From positions 62,001 through 126,000 of the forward strand of contig CANPVZ010000010.1 in the NCBI GenBank assembly GCA_947581855.1: a stretch of DNA of 64,000 bases, read 5' to 3'. This stretch comes from an uncultured Phocaeicola sp. Its GTDB lineage: Bacteria > Bacteroidota > Bacteroidia > Bacteroidales > Bacteroidaceae. Within the stretch, counting starts at the first letter, position 1. Each line of letters begins with the position of its first letter. This document shows positions 1-9,116 of this stretch, piece after piece. The notes under the pieces were generated by a model. That model saw only the letters and a program-made list of their open reading frames with translations. It had not been told where the DNA came from and did no database searches. Both the position numbers and the translations under genes were made by a program.

Positions 1-4
1 AATA

Positions 5-32
5 AAGAATCTGGAAAAGAGATTCTTATTTT
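5..32 (+). terminator. Terminator-like hairpin at window start
   Basis: Perfect 8-bp stem (5-12 with 20-27), 7-base loop, followed on the + strand by ATTTTC. It probably ends a gene lying left of the window. Confidence 0.55.
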
Positions 33-194
33 CAATAACGGTGAAAAACAAAAGTCTTATTACATTCTTGCTTTAACGAAATGTTTCATGCGGATGTAAT
101 ATATTTAAACTTGAATTTATATTGAAAGTAACATTCTGGTTTATGCTTTGATACTCAAACCTTATGCCCGAATATAACACTTAAATAATGTACT

Positions 195-1496
195 ATGAAA
201 ACAATTCTTTTAGCTTTCTCTTTTTTAATAACTTTCTTCTTCTCTTTTGCCCAGACCGCTTATATGCCGAGTGTGGAGAACTTAAAAGCGCGTCAGGAGT
301 TTCAAGATGATAAGTTCGGCATTTTCCTACACTGGGGACTTTATAGTATGCTGGCTACCGGAGAATGGACCATGACAAACAATAATCTGAATTATAAGGA
401 ATATGCTAAGTTGGCCGGTGGTTTTTATCCATCTAAATTTAATGCTGCAGAATGGGTGGCTGCCATTAAAGCTTCCGGTGCCAGATATATTTGTTTTACT
501 ACACGGCATCATGAAGGATTTTCTATGTTCAACTCCCAGTATACCGATTACGATGTAGTGGATGCTACGCCTTTCCACCGTGATATTGTAAAGGAACTGG
601 CTGATGAGTGTCACAAACAAGGCATCCGTCTTCATTTTTATTATTCGCATATCGATTGGTATCGTGAAGATTGTCCGTGGGGACGCACGGGAAGAGGAAC
701 CGGACGACCCGATCCGAAAGGAAACTGGGATTCGTATTACCGGTTTATGAATAATCAGTTGACCGAGTTGCTGACTCATTACGGACCGGTTGGTGCCGTT
801 TGGTTCGATGGAGTGTGGGACCAAGACCGGAATCCGGAATTCGATTGGCAACTGGATGAACAGTATGCGTTGATACACCGTTTACAGCCGGCATGTCTGA
901 TAGGTAATAATCACCATCATGCTCCTTTGCCCGAAGAGGATATACAGATATTTGAGCGGGATCTTCCGGGAGAAAACAAAGCTGGCCTTTCCGGACAGGA
1001 TATCAGCCATTTGCCTCTGGAAACTTGTGAAACGATGAACGGTATGTGGGGATATAAAATAACCGATCAGAATTATAAATCGGCTAAAACGCTTATACAT
1101 TATTTGGTGAAAGCCGCCGGAAAGAACGCCAATCTATTAATGAATGTAGGTCCCCAGCCCAACGGTGAACTGCCGGCTACGGCTTTACAACGTTTAAAGG
1201 AAGTAGGAGAGTGGATGAAGCAATATGGGGAAACAATTTATGGTACACGAGGCGGTTTGGTAGCTCCCCGTGATTGGGGTGTGACTACTCAGAAAGGAAA
1301 TACGTTGTATGTGCATATTCTTAACTACCCCGATAAAGAGTTGGTATTGCCTTTGCAAGGACGAAAGGTGAAAAGGGCGGTTGTGTACAAAGATAAGACC
1401 CTTGTACGCTATTTGCATAGCCGTGACGGCATTATTCTGCAAATGAAAGACGTTCCTTCCGGTCCCGATTATATAATAGAGCTTACATTGGACTAA
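195..1496 (+). CDS. Alpha-L-fucosidase, GH29
   Basis: Exported fucosidase that removes terminal alpha-L-fucose from glycans. An N-terminal signal peptide (about residues 1-20, ending SFAQ) points to the periplasm or cell surface. The GH29 barrel is recognisable from FGIFLHWGLYS (41-51), TTRHHEGF (102-109) and VWFDGVWD (202-209). Asp205 matches the family's nucleophile position. At 433 residues it is a short GH29 with the catalytic domain and a small C-terminal beta domain but no extra binding module. It stands alone at the left edge of the pectin cluster, so its substrate could be a fucosylated plant side chain or a host glycan; the sequence does not decide this. Family assignment is firm, linkage preference is not. 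Confidence 0.93.
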   Translation: MKTILLAFSFLITFFFSFAQTAYMPSVENLKARQEFQDDKFGIFLHWGLYSMLATGEWTMTNNNLNYKEYAKLAGGFYPSKFNAAEWVAAIKASGARYICFTTRHHEGFSMFNSQYTDYDVVDATPFHRDIVKELADECHKQGIRLHFYYSHIDWYREDCPWGRTGRGTGRPDPKGNWDSYYRFMNNQLTELLTHYGPVGAVWFDGVWDQDRNPEFDWQLDEQYALIHRLQPACLIGNNHHHAPLPEEDIQIFERDLPGENKAGLSGQDISHLPLETCETMNGMWGYKITDQNYKSAKTLIHYLVKAAGKNANLLMNVGPQPNGELPATALQRLKEVGEWMKQYGETIYGTRGGLVAPRDWGVTTQKGNTLYVHILNYPDKELVLPLQGRKVKRAVVYKDKTLVRYLHSRDGIILQMKDVPSGPDYIIELTLD

Positions 1497-1556
1497 CATT
1501 TAGTCAAAACTTCCTAAAAATACGACAAGGATAGAGGTGTCATTTTTCTTTCTTAC

Positions 1557-1564
1557 TATATTTG
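1557..1564 (+). promoter_or_regulatory. Possible -7 promoter element
   Basis: TATATTTG matches the Bacteroidetes TAnnTTTG element, about 50 bases upstream of the metalloprotease start at 1616. No good -33 TTTG is seen. Confidence 0.45.
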
Positions 1565-1615
1565 GCATACGATTTGTATAATAACTAAAGAGTTAAACAT
1601 TAAAAAGATAATACA

Positions 1616-2296
1616 ATGGCAATTTATTGGATATTATTTATTGGAATAGCAGTGGTTAGTTATGCCGTACAGGCAAGCTTGCAGAGTAAATTTAAGAAAT
1701 ACTCAAAAATTCCTCTGTCCAATGGCATGACCGGCCGAGATGTTGCTGTGAAAATGTTGCATGACAACGGAATAGATGATGTTAAGGTTATAAGTACGGA
1801 AGGCATGTTGACCGACCACTATAATCCTGCAAACAAAACGGTTAATCTCAGTCAAGGAGTATATGGCAGTTGCAGTATTGCTGCTGCGGCCGTGGCGGCT
1901 CATGAATGCGGGCACGCTGTCCAGCATGCGAAAGCATACGCTCCTTTAAAGATGCGTTCGGCTTTAGTGCCGATAGTGCAGTTTTCCTCTTCTATTGTGA
2001 CATGGGTGCTGTTAGCCGGAATCTTGATGATCCAATCATTCCCCCAATTATTGTTGGCAGGCATTTGTCTTTTTGCCGTTACCACGTTATTTAGTTTCAT
2101 CACTTTACCGGTGGAGATTGATGCAAGCCGTCGGGCTTTGTCGTGGCTGAGCAGTGCAGGAATCACTAATTCTTACAATCACAATCAAGCTAAAGATGCG
2201 TTGAAGTCGGCAGCGTATACGTATGTTGTGGCAGCGTTAAGTTCTTTGGCTACTTTGATTTATTATGTTTCCATTTATATGGGACGTAGAAATTAG
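1616..2296 (+). CDS. YugP-type membrane zinc metallopeptidase
   Basis: Membrane-bound zinc peptidase of the YugP/Zn_peptidase_2 family. It has an N-terminal membrane segment (about 1-20), the zinc motif HECGH at 96-100, and further hydrophobic segments around 120-165 and 200-222. The length (226 residues) is typical. Physiological substrates are not established for this family, so a role in membrane protein turnover is only a guess. It is monocistronic: a possible promoter lies at 1557 and a very strong terminator follows at 2316. Confidence 0.9.
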   Translation: MAIYWILFIGIAVVSYAVQASLQSKFKKYSKIPLSNGMTGRDVAVKMLHDNGIDDVKVISTEGMLTDHYNPANKTVNLSQGVYGSCSIAAAAVAAHECGHAVQHAKAYAPLKMRSALVPIVQFSSSIVTWVLLAGILMIQSFPQLLLAGICLFAVTTLFSFITLPVEIDASRRALSWLSSAGITNSYNHNQAKDALKSAAYTYVVAALSSLATLIYYVSIYMGRRN

Positions 2297-2315
2297 TAAC
2301 ATAGCTTTTAGCAAG

Positions 2316-2372
2316 AAACGCTTTCCTTGTCATTTGTCGAGAGTCGGCATACTGACAAGGAAAGCGTTTTTT
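2316..2372 (+). terminator. Strong intrinsic terminator
   Basis: A 17-bp near-perfect stem (2316-2332 with 2353-2369), 20-base loop and a run of T at 2367-2372. It ends the metallopeptidase gene. The opposite strand also has a short T-rich tail, so it may act in both directions. Confidence 0.9.
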
Positions 2373-2791
2373 ATGTCGATAGGTATGGCCGGGATTTAGT
2401 ATTCTTTACTTATCCCTATACTCGACTCATTTACGGTGGGTAAAAGTGTCGATGCCTTTTAAAGCTGTTTTACTTTTACTTTCGTTTCGTTTGAAAATCT
2501 CCCGTTTTTCTTCCTATATTTACCTACCCTTTCCAATTAGAGCTGATCCATTTCTTTTATTGTAGCTCCAAATGTTCTACATTTCCCTCTTTTATACAAT
2601 ACATCTTTTGGCTTTTCACTCTCCGTCTTTTACCCTGATAGAGACCCTCTTCCGCTATACGATTCTGTGTGTTTTTGCTTAGTTATATAGTATTTTACCT
2701 TTCGCCTCTTTTATTTTTCCACGTAGCTATGAAGAGTAATAAAAAACTGGGGTATCAGAAGAAAGAGGTACATTGTGCCTATGTCTTGTTT
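2373..2791. other. Gene-free interval
   Basis: About 420 bases of pyrimidine-rich sequence between the terminator and the end of the HxlR gene. No gene, repeat or RNA was recognised. Confidence 0.5.
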
Positions 2792-3136
2792 TTATCTTCG
2801 TCTTCCTTCCAAAATCGTATCCATATGTTCCAGAGCCCATCCTACTAGAGAATTGATATGCGGCATCAGGCTGAGGCCGGTTTCGGTAAGAGCGTATTCC
2901 ACGCGCGGCGGTACTTCGGGATAAACTTTCCGACGGATGAGTCGGTCTTCTTCTAAAGAGCGGAGTGTAACGGTGAGCATGCGTTGCGAGATGTCGGCAA
3001 TGCTTTTTTGGATGTCGCTGAAACGCATCACGCCGTTAGCCTCCAAAGAAATCAATACCAGCATTGACCATTTGTCGCCCAAGCGGCTGAGCACGTCACG
3101 GATAGGGCAATTTTCTGTGTGATGAAAGTTTTTCAT
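2792..3136 (-). CDS. HxlR-family transcriptional regulator
   Basis: Small winged-helix DNA-binding regulator (114 residues) of the HxlR family. The N-terminal signature CPIRDVLSRLGDKW (10-23) is characteristic, with the conserved cysteine at position 10, followed by helix-turn-helix and wing regions. HxlR proteins often repress a divergent neighbouring gene and some sense redox or electrophile stress through that cysteine. Here the divergent neighbour is the DJ-1/ElbB-like gene at 3305, about 170 bases away, so regulation of that gene is a reasonable inference. A possible -7 box sits at 3248-3255. Confidence 0.93.
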   Translation of the reverse strand: MKNFHHTENCPIRDVLSRLGDKWSMLVLISLEANGVMRFSDIQKSIADISQRMLTVTLRSLEEDRLIRRKVYPEVPPRVEYALTETGLSLMPHINSLVGWALEHMDTILEGRRR

Positions 3137-3247
3137 TATTTAACGATTTGTATTTGTTTGAACCTCAGTAAAGGTTACACGGAGGTAACTTGCTTACAGA
3201 GAGGTGCCTTCTTGCTTGGAAGCCAGAAGATACCTACTTTCGCAATA

Positions 3248-3255
3248 CAAAGGTA
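3248..3255 (-). promoter_or_regulatory. Possible -7 promoter element of the HxlR gene
   Basis: TACCTTTG read on the minus strand (TAnnTTTG). It would give a leader of about 105 bases. No clear -33 element. Confidence 0.4.
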
Positions 3256-3304
3256 ATAAACTTACTGAAGATAACTATTGTTGTATTTAAAAACATGTAG
3301 AATT

Positions 3305-3835
3305 ATGGCAAAGAAAGTAGCGGTGTTAGCAGTGAATCCGGTAAACGGATGTGGATTGTTCCAATATTTGGAGGCATTCTTCGAGAACGGTATTTCTTAT
3401 AAAGTGTATGCGGTATCGGATAGTAAAGAGATTAAGACGAATTCCGGTATCACTCTTTTGGCGGATGATGTGATTGCCAACCTGAAAGGGCACGAAGAGG
3501 AGTTTGATGCTTTGGTGTTTTCGTGTGGAGATGCTGTTCCGGTGTTTGCCCAACATGCCGGAGAGCCTTACAATGTAACGTTATTTGAAGTGATTAAGGC
3601 TTTTACAGAGAAGGGCAAGATGATGATAGGTCATTGTGCGGCAGCGATGATGTTTGATATGGCGGGTGTTACCAAAGGCAAGAAACTTGCCGTTCATCCG
3701 TTAGCAAAGCCGGCGATAACGTTAGGTGAGGCTACTGATGCAGATTCGGAAATTGATGGTAACTTTTATACGGCGAAGGAAGAAAATCATATTTGGACTA
3801 TGATGCCGGAGATGATTAAGGCGTTGAAAGAGTAA
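3305..3835 (+). CDS. DJ-1/PfpI-like protein, ElbB type
   Basis: Cytosolic DJ-1/PfpI superfamily protein of 176 residues, closest in appearance to ElbB (glyoxalase-like, once called enhancing lycopene biosynthesis). The ATG at 3305 is preferred over an in-frame ATG at 3278 because MAKKVAVLAVNP begins directly with the family's first beta strand. Conserved features are a Cys-Gly-Asp segment (74-76) and the nucleophile elbow GHCAAAMM with Cys111, then a TKGKKLAVHP stretch. The divergent HxlR gene may control it, possibly in response to reactive carbonyl stress. The exact activity is uncertain. Confidence 0.85.
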   Translation: MAKKVAVLAVNPVNGCGLFQYLEAFFENGISYKVYAVSDSKEIKTNSGITLLADDVIANLKGHEEEFDALVFSCGDAVPVFAQHAGEPYNVTLFEVIKAFTEKGKMMIGHCAAAMMFDMAGVTKGKKLAVHPLAKPAITLGEATDADSEIDGNFYTAKEENHIWTMMPEMIKALKE

Positions 3836-4243
3836 TTTGATCTCGGACTGATGTTCCCGCTTGTGAGATTTGAGTAGCCAGACGCTTGCGCTGAATGAAC
3901 TAAGTAGTTTCTACCAATTAGCTATGGCATGTGGTTTAACTGACTGTATTGTCCAGACTAACTAATGAAATTGCAGAGAAGCTTTGGGAAGGTATGCTGC
4001 TGTGATTTAAATTGTGGCAAACAAAGGAAAATAAATCGTAATAAAGGCTATGTAGGGCAAGTAGAGAGAACGGTGTCACTAGTGAATTTTCTTTAAAGCT
4101 CATCGTTTTGGGAGTCACTGGCACTAAGAGGAGTAGAGCATAACCAAACCGTAATTTGAACTGTGCCGGCAAGGGAAAGAGCTAAATTAATAACTTTGCT
4201 GACACGGTTTTCAGTTGACTGATTATCAACCTATAGGTTCCCG

Positions 4244-4354
4244 TTGCGCAGTGTCGTGAGGTTGCGCTGTGTACATTATAACATTGCGCTGTCTACGTGG
4301 AAAGGTCGCGCTGTCTACGTCATGACACAGAGCTGTCTACGTCGGGAGGTTGCG
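4244..4354. repeat. Degenerate tandem array, 22-bp period
   Basis: Four contiguous 22-base units at 4262, 4284, 4306 and 4328, core GCGCTGTCTACGT, flanked by partial units at 4244 and 4350. Units 1 and 3 end in ACA and units 2 and 4 in AGG, so a 44-base double unit is suggested. There are no spacers between units. Confidence 0.85.
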
Positions 4355-4559
4355 AAGCAAATATGATATTCGTTTCTCTTGGGAGTTCCCGTTTGGTATT
4401 GTTTTGTCTGAAGTAAGTACTTTAGACTCTTTCGTTACAAGTAAGTAAAACAATTGGCTTTCCCTCCTGAGCGAAGAAATATATCCCATACGTTTTTTAC
4501 CATCTCTGTCACCTTTAAAATAAATAACCGTTTCCTATCCGTAACTGCTATAAAATGTT

Positions 4560-4567
4560 TAACTTTG
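4560..4567 (+). promoter_or_regulatory. Probable hisS -7 element
   Basis: TAACTTTG, followed by GCG, fits TAnnTTTG 33 bases upstream of the hisS start. The expected transcript start is near 4574. The -33 region is weak. Confidence 0.5.
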
Positions 4568-4599
4568 CGTCTCAATAATGTAACAAATCATTCAGAATT

Positions 4600-5967
4600 A
4601 TGGCAGCAAAACCAAGTATTCCTAAGGGAACCCGTGATTTTTCGCCTTTGGAAATGGCGAAACGTAACTATATATTCAATACCATTCGTGAAGTATTCCA
4701 TCTGTATGGATTCCAGCAAATAGAAACGCCCTCTATGGAGAACCTTTCCACGTTGATGGGAAAATATGGTGACGAAGGCGATAAACTCTTGTTCAAAATA
4801 CAAAACTCGGGCGATTACTTTTCTGGTATTACCGATGAGGAATTGCTGTCGCGCAACGCAGCCAAACTGGCAGGTAAGTTTTGCGAAAAAGGTTTGCGTT
4901 ACGATCTTACCGTCCCCTTTGCTCGGTATGTAGTAATGCATCGCGAGGAACTCACCTTTCCTTTCAAGCGTTATCAGATTCAGCCGGTTTGGAGAGCCGA
5001 CCGCCCTCAGAAAGGACGTTACCGCGAGTTCTATCAATGTGATGCCGATGTGGTAGGTAGCGATTCGTTGCTGAATGAGGTGGAGCTGGTGCAGATGATT
5101 GATGCGGTGTTCACTCGTTTCGGCGTGCGTGTAGCCATTAAAATCAACAACCGCAAGATACTTTCCGGTATAGCCGAAATCATAGGTGAAGCGGATAAAA
5201 TTGTGGATATTACCGTAGCTATCGACAAACTCGACAAGATAGGGCTCGATAATGTAAATGCCGAGTTGGCATCGAAAGGTATTCCACAGGAAGCCATTGA
5301 TAAGTTGCAGCCTATTATCCTGCTTAGCGGAACCAATGAGGAGAAAATATCCACGTTGAAGAATGTGCTGGCTACCAGCGAAACCGGATTGAAAGGGGTT
5401 GCAGAAAGCGAGTTTATTCTCAATGCTGTTGCCGGACTGGGCATTCATAGCGGAGTGGAACTGGATTTGACCCTGGCGCGTGGATTGAATTATTATACCG
5501 GTGCCATTTTTGAAGTGAAAGCGCTGGATGTGCAGATTGGAAGTATCAGCGGCGGCGGACGTTATGATAACCTGACAGGTGTCTTCGGTATGGCTGGTGT
5601 TTCGGGGGTAGGTATTTCATTTGGTGCCGACCGTATTTTCGATGTGCTTAACCAGTTGGATTTGTATCCGAAAGAAGCAGTGACGGGAACTCAGCTCTTG
5701 TTTGTTAATTTCGGAGAAAAAGAGGCTGCTTACTGTCTTCCCATTCTTGCCAAAGCCCGTGCTGCGGGCATCCGTGCGGAAATCTATCCGGATGCGGCGA
5801 AGATGAAGAAGCAAATGAGCTATGCCAACGACAAGAATATACCTTTTGTAGCTATCGTGGGAGAAAACGAAATGAATGCCGGACAGGTAATGTTGAAAAA
5901 TATGCTGACCGGTGAACAGGGATTGGCAGATGTCGACACCTTGTTAAGTAAGGTTCTCGGGGAGTAA
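4600..5967 (+). CDS. hisS: Histidyl-tRNA synthetase
   Basis: Class II aminoacyl-tRNA synthetase that charges tRNA-His in the cytosol. The start reads [16 protein letters not shown], the usual class II HisRS N-terminus. Motif 2 is seen as [21 protein letters not shown], and the histidine-binding [10 protein letters not shown] motif lies around residue 295. The C-terminal anticodon-binding alpha/beta domain covers roughly 360-455. At 455 residues it is the length usual for Bacteroidetes HisRS. It appears monocistronic. Confidence 0.97.
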   Translation: MAAKPSIPKGTRDFSPLEMAKRNYIFNTIREVFHLYGFQQIETPSMENLSTLMGKYGDEGDKLLFKIQNSGDYFSGITDEELLSRNAAKLAGKFCEKGLRYDLTVPFARYVVMHREELTFPFKRYQIQPVWRADRPQKGRYREFYQCDADVVGSDSLLNEVELVQMIDAVFTRFGVRVAIKINNRKILSGIAEIIGEADKIVDITVAIDKLDKIGLDNVNAELASKGIPQEAIDKLQPIILLSGTNEEKISTLKNVLATSETGLKGVAESEFILNAVAGLGIHSGVELDLTLARGLNYYTGAIFEVKALDVQIGSISGGGRYDNLTGVFGMAGVSGVGISFGADRIFDVLNQLDLYPKEAVTGTQLLFVNFGEKEAAYCLPILAKARAAGIRAEIYPDAAKMKKQMSYANDKNIPFVAIVGENEMNAGQVMLKNMLTGEQGLADVDTLLSKVLGE

Positions 5968-6076
5968 CAATCTCTGAGAGCATATACGGATAAAAACGGT
6001 TTCTTCATTCAACCGGTAGATAAATCGGAATTTGGATGTAAGTTGGCTGGATAAACGACATACAGGACGAATCAGG

Positions 6077-7636
6077 ATGAAAACACTCATATTAATTCTT
6101 TGTATAGCAGCAACCTGCCAGCTTTCCTTTGCGCAGGATATCCCTGCCAGATGGGGCGATCAAGGTAACGGCACTTATATTAATCCGATTTTAAATGCCG
6201 ACTATTCCGATCCGGATGTGATTCGGGTAGGGAAGAAATTTTATATGGTAGCTTCCGATTTCCATTTTCTGGGCATGCAAGTGTTGGAATCGGAGGATAT
6301 GGTAAACTGGAAACTTATTTCGCAAATATATAAAAGGTTCGATTATCCCGGGTGGGATGAGAATAAGCAGTATGCAGGAGGCTCTTGGGCACCGTCTATC
6401 CGTTACCATGATAATAAGTTTTGGGTATTCTTTTGTACTCCCAAAGAAGGGTTGTTTATGTCGAATGCAGAAAACCCTACAGGTCCGTGGTCTCCGTTGC
6501 ATTTGGTCGAGAAAGTGGAAAAATGGGAAGACCCATGTCCCTTTTGGGATGAGGACGGGCAGGCTTATTTAGGACGGAGCCGTCATGGGGCAGGTCCTAT
6601 CATTATCCATAAGATGAGTGCCGACGGTACCCGTTTGCTCGATGAGGGAAGAACCGTTTATACAGGTCCGGTAGCGGAAGGAACCAAGATTTTTAAAAAG
6701 GACGGCTACTATTATATATCCATTCCTGAAGGAGGTGTGGGAGAAGGTTGGCAAACGGTGTTGCGCTCCCGTAATATATATGGCCCCTATGAAAAGAAAG
6801 TAGTGCTGGAACAAGGCTCTACAAATATAAACGGTCCCCATCAGGGAGCAATTGTCGATACGCCTGATGGGCAATGGGCTTTCTTCCACTTCCAGCACAA
6901 TGGCGCTTTGGGGCGTGTGGTGCATTTGCAGCCGATGTATTGGCACGACGGATGGCCTGTGATAGGTGTGGATATGAACCGTAATGGCATCGGCGAACCG
7001 GTTTATGTATGGAAGAAACCTATAGAAAGCACGAAAATCGTTGTTCCGCAGACGGATGATGAATTCTCATCCGAAACACTTTCCTTGCAATGGCAGTTCA
7101 ATCATAATCCGGTGGATGAAGCATGGTCGTTGACGTCACCTCGTGGTTGTCTGACACTTCAGGCGTTAATTGCCGCAAATGTGCGTCTGGCACGAAATAC
7201 AATCACACAGAAAGTAATGGGATATGTGGGTGAAGCTACGGTGGCCGTTGATTTATCCGGCATAGCTGAAGGACAACGTTGCGGAATGGCATGTATGGGT
7301 AAAGAAAACCAGTCGCTCGGTATTAAGATGGAGGATGGAAAACAGTGGCTTTATCAGTCCGACGATACGTTGGAAACTAATCTTGAGCTAATTAAGCGGA
7401 AGAAGATTTATTTACGGGTTACTATTGATATGCCGAATAAGCAGTTCCGTTTTGCATATAGTGTGGATAATGTCCGGTTCAAGTCCTGCGGCGATCCTTT
7501 CTTTGTCCGTTTCGGTAACTGGAAAGGTGTGCGTGTAGGGCTCTATTGTTTCAATAAGCAAGAAAAGGCGGGTCGCGTTTCGTTCCCGTGGTTTCACTAT
7601 AAACACGACGGACCGCAATCGGACCACACGGAATAG
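6077..7636 (+). CDS. GH43 beta-xylosidase/alpha-arabinofuranosidase
   Basis: Exported GH43 five-bladed propeller glycosidase with a C-terminal beta-sandwich (GH43 C2-type, about residues 330-515). The ATG at 6077 is chosen over 6032 because it gives a clean signal peptide ending LSFAQ (about 1-20). The three GH43 acids can be placed: Asp45 in DYSDPD (base), Asp152 in WEDPCPFWDEDG (pKa modulator) and Glu201 in GPVAEGTKIF (acid). The neighbouring pectin enzymes suggest arabinan or arabinogalactan side chains of rhamnogalacturonan I, but xylan-type linkages cannot be excluded. Confidence 0.9.
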   Translation: MKTLILILCIAATCQLSFAQDIPARWGDQGNGTYINPILNADYSDPDVIRVGKKFYMVASDFHFLGMQVLESEDMVNWKLISQIYKRFDYPGWDENKQYAGGSWAPSIRYHDNKFWVFFCTPKEGLFMSNAENPTGPWSPLHLVEKVEKWEDPCPFWDEDGQAYLGRSRHGAGPIIIHKMSADGTRLLDEGRTVYTGPVAEGTKIFKKDGYYYISIPEGGVGEGWQTVLRSRNIYGPYEKKVVLEQGSTNINGPHQGAIVDTPDGQWAFFHFQHNGALGRVVHLQPMYWHDGWPVIGVDMNRNGIGEPVYVWKKPIESTKIVVPQTDDEFSSETLSLQWQFNHNPVDEAWSLTSPRGCLTLQALIAANVRLARNTITQKVMGYVGEATVAVDLSGIAEGQRCGMACMGKENQSLGIKMEDGKQWLYQSDDTLETNLELIKRKKIYLRVTIDMPNKQFRFAYSVDNVRFKSCGDPFFVRFGNWKGVRVGLYCFNKQEKAGRVSFPWFHYKHDGPQSDHTE

Positions 7637-7702
7637 TTTTTAAAAGAACTGATAAAGAGAACGGTTATTATATACGTTGCTTTCCTAAAGTTGACCTTTA
7701 GC

Positions 7703-7732
7703 ACCTAAGCTTTTATAATCGTAAAGCTGAGG
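7703..7732. other. Hairpin downstream of GH43
   Basis: CCTAAGCTTT pairs with AAAGCTGAGG (9 of 10) across a loop of about 10 bases. Without a proper T-run it is only a possible transcript end for GH43. Confidence 0.35.
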
Positions 7733-8533
7733 TTTAGCATTCCAGTCTTTTTATTCACTCAATCCGCATAGTGTCTCTGTGCTCAGCTATATTCAGGCCA
7801 ATGCGCAACTGTACAAATTGTTTTCTGAAACGGCAAGGAAACGTTTCCGCAACTGCGTAAAAACTTCTTTCCTACTTCTTAAGTTACGGCATTTCCTGTT
7901 TAGTCTGTGGAGGCTACTTTCGATACACTACATTCCTGTCTATTCAAAAGCATAAATGGGTATTTCATGAGGCAGTAGAAAATCAATGAGGATACGCATG
8001 TTTTGCGCTCGATAATCATGGGAGAAAGGTTCGCGTTTTTTAGTTCCTACCTTGTGAATCATCCCTATAGAAAATATCTTTCCACACCTGCTTTTAATGT
8101 TTCACCCATCACCGATTTCCTTGATGAAATGGGGCATTCCGAGTGAAGGATAGGTTGTTTTCACGTTCGTAGGAGGTTTCGCCTCGGTTTCCTTTCACGG
8201 GTCCTTTCATCCTCCGTGAAAGCTCTTCCTGGATGATACCGGTGAATTGTTCCCTTCACCCGAAACACCTGTCGGAATTGGGGTTTCAGGTAAAAGGAAG
8301 CGCCGAAAGCACTTCCGGGCACGCTTCTTAACAGCTTTACCGTGAAATGTGTGTGAAACCGGGCATGTCTCACAGCAATCTACTGAACTGTAGATAATTA
8401 CTTCTTCACGTGACAGGATGAAACGGGGAAGAGCCAAACACCTTATAGGAAGGGGAGGAAGCGGCCAATTCGATGTGGGGATTTCCATTCGGTAAACTTC
8501 CTAGTTATCCTTGCCAAGCTCTGGGGTGAATCC

Positions 8534-8687
8534 TGCTAAATGCATAGTTAACTCTGCTAAGTGACGTGTTTAACAGTGTCAAGTGACGTGCTTAACTCTG
8601 CCGAGTGACGTGTTTAACAGTGTCAAGTGACGTGTTTAACTCTACTAAATGCCATGGTTATCCCTGCCAAGTGACGTACTCGGGAGG
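8534..8687. repeat. Degenerate tandem array, 22-bp period (7 units)
   Basis: Units start at 8534, 8555, 8577, 8599, 8621, 8643 and 8665, with lengths 21-23 (mostly 22). Core AAGTGACGTGTTTAAC. Units 2 and 4 end in CAG and units 3 and 5 in CTC, again suggesting a 44-base double unit. Confidence 0.9.
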
Positions 8688-8720
8688 AAGAATTTCCGGG
8701 CCTGCTTACAGCTAACTGAA

Positions 8721-8811
8721 TGACAGGCCTACGGTTACCTGAGCCACAAGCCTACGGCTACCCCTAGTGCCAAGCCTACGGCTTGGTAAGTGATAGGCTT
8801 GGCACTTAACA
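8721..8811. repeat. Degenerate tandem array, 23-bp period, palindromic core
   Basis: Units at 8721, 8744, 8768 and 8791 share AGCCTACGG. The third contains CCAAGCC-TAC-GGCTTGG, and an 11-bp inverted repeat (8766-8776 with 8797-8807) folds the right end into a hairpin. Confidence 0.8.
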
Positions 8812-8901
8812 TCAGCTATACTTGTCTAATTTGATTAGCTATACTTAAGTAACGGGATTAGATAGGTCTAAGTAATTCTATTAGTCATACCTGTCTGATG
8901 C
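8811..8901. repeat. Degenerate tandem array, 22-23-bp period
   Basis: Units at 8811 (22), 8833, 8856 and 8879 (23 each). They share a GATTAG/TATTAG start and a CTATACTT-like core, with more divergence than the 8534 array. Confidence 0.75.
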
Positions 8902-9116
8902 TTTGATTTCATTGTTTCCCCTCCCCATTCATTTTCTACTGCCCCTATTTTATATTGCATTTACGTTAAATTATTGTACTATAGTTGTTTTTGAAGATTC
9001 CGTTTCACCGAAATTACAGAAGAATCAATTCGGAAGAGTAATCGGTTGAAAAATACTTTGCCGGCCGGATAGGTGGCTGACAAGATTCAAACGTATTAAT
9101 AAGAAAAAAGATAACT

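Larger units (their letters stand above)
3836..4599. other. 764-bp intergenic interval with a 22-bp array
   Basis: No gene could be supported. The interval holds the 22-bp tandem array at 4244-4354 and the probable hisS promoter at 4560. Nothing was recognised in the first 400 bases. Confidence 0.6.
7637..9116. other. 1.48-kb non-coding interval rich in repeats and palindromes
   Basis: No open frame here resembles a gene. From left to right it holds a hairpin at 7703-7732, a palindrome-rich GC segment at 8160-8480 (for example a 9-bp inverted repeat, 8192-8200 with 8214-8222), and three tandem arrays at 8534-8687, 8721-8811 and 8811-8901. The final 200 bases are the AT-rich leader of the GH105 gene. 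Confidence 0.7.

Noticed and set aside
142-150. Promoter TATGCTTTG for the fucosidase
   Set aside because: The gap inside the -7 element is three bases instead of two; left unassigned.
3936-4172. 78-residue minus-strand frame upstream of hisS
   Set aside because: No family resemblance and no promoter; probably chance.
4588-5448. 286-residue antisense frame over hisS
   Set aside because: Mirror of a well-supported gene; no independent motif.
8161-8488. Overlapping minus-strand frames in the GH43-GH105 interval
   Set aside because: Sequence is dominated by palindromes, translations look random and two frames overlap each other.
4244-8901. CRISPR array
   Set aside because: The units follow each other directly without unique spacers, units are degenerate and no cas gene is nearby.
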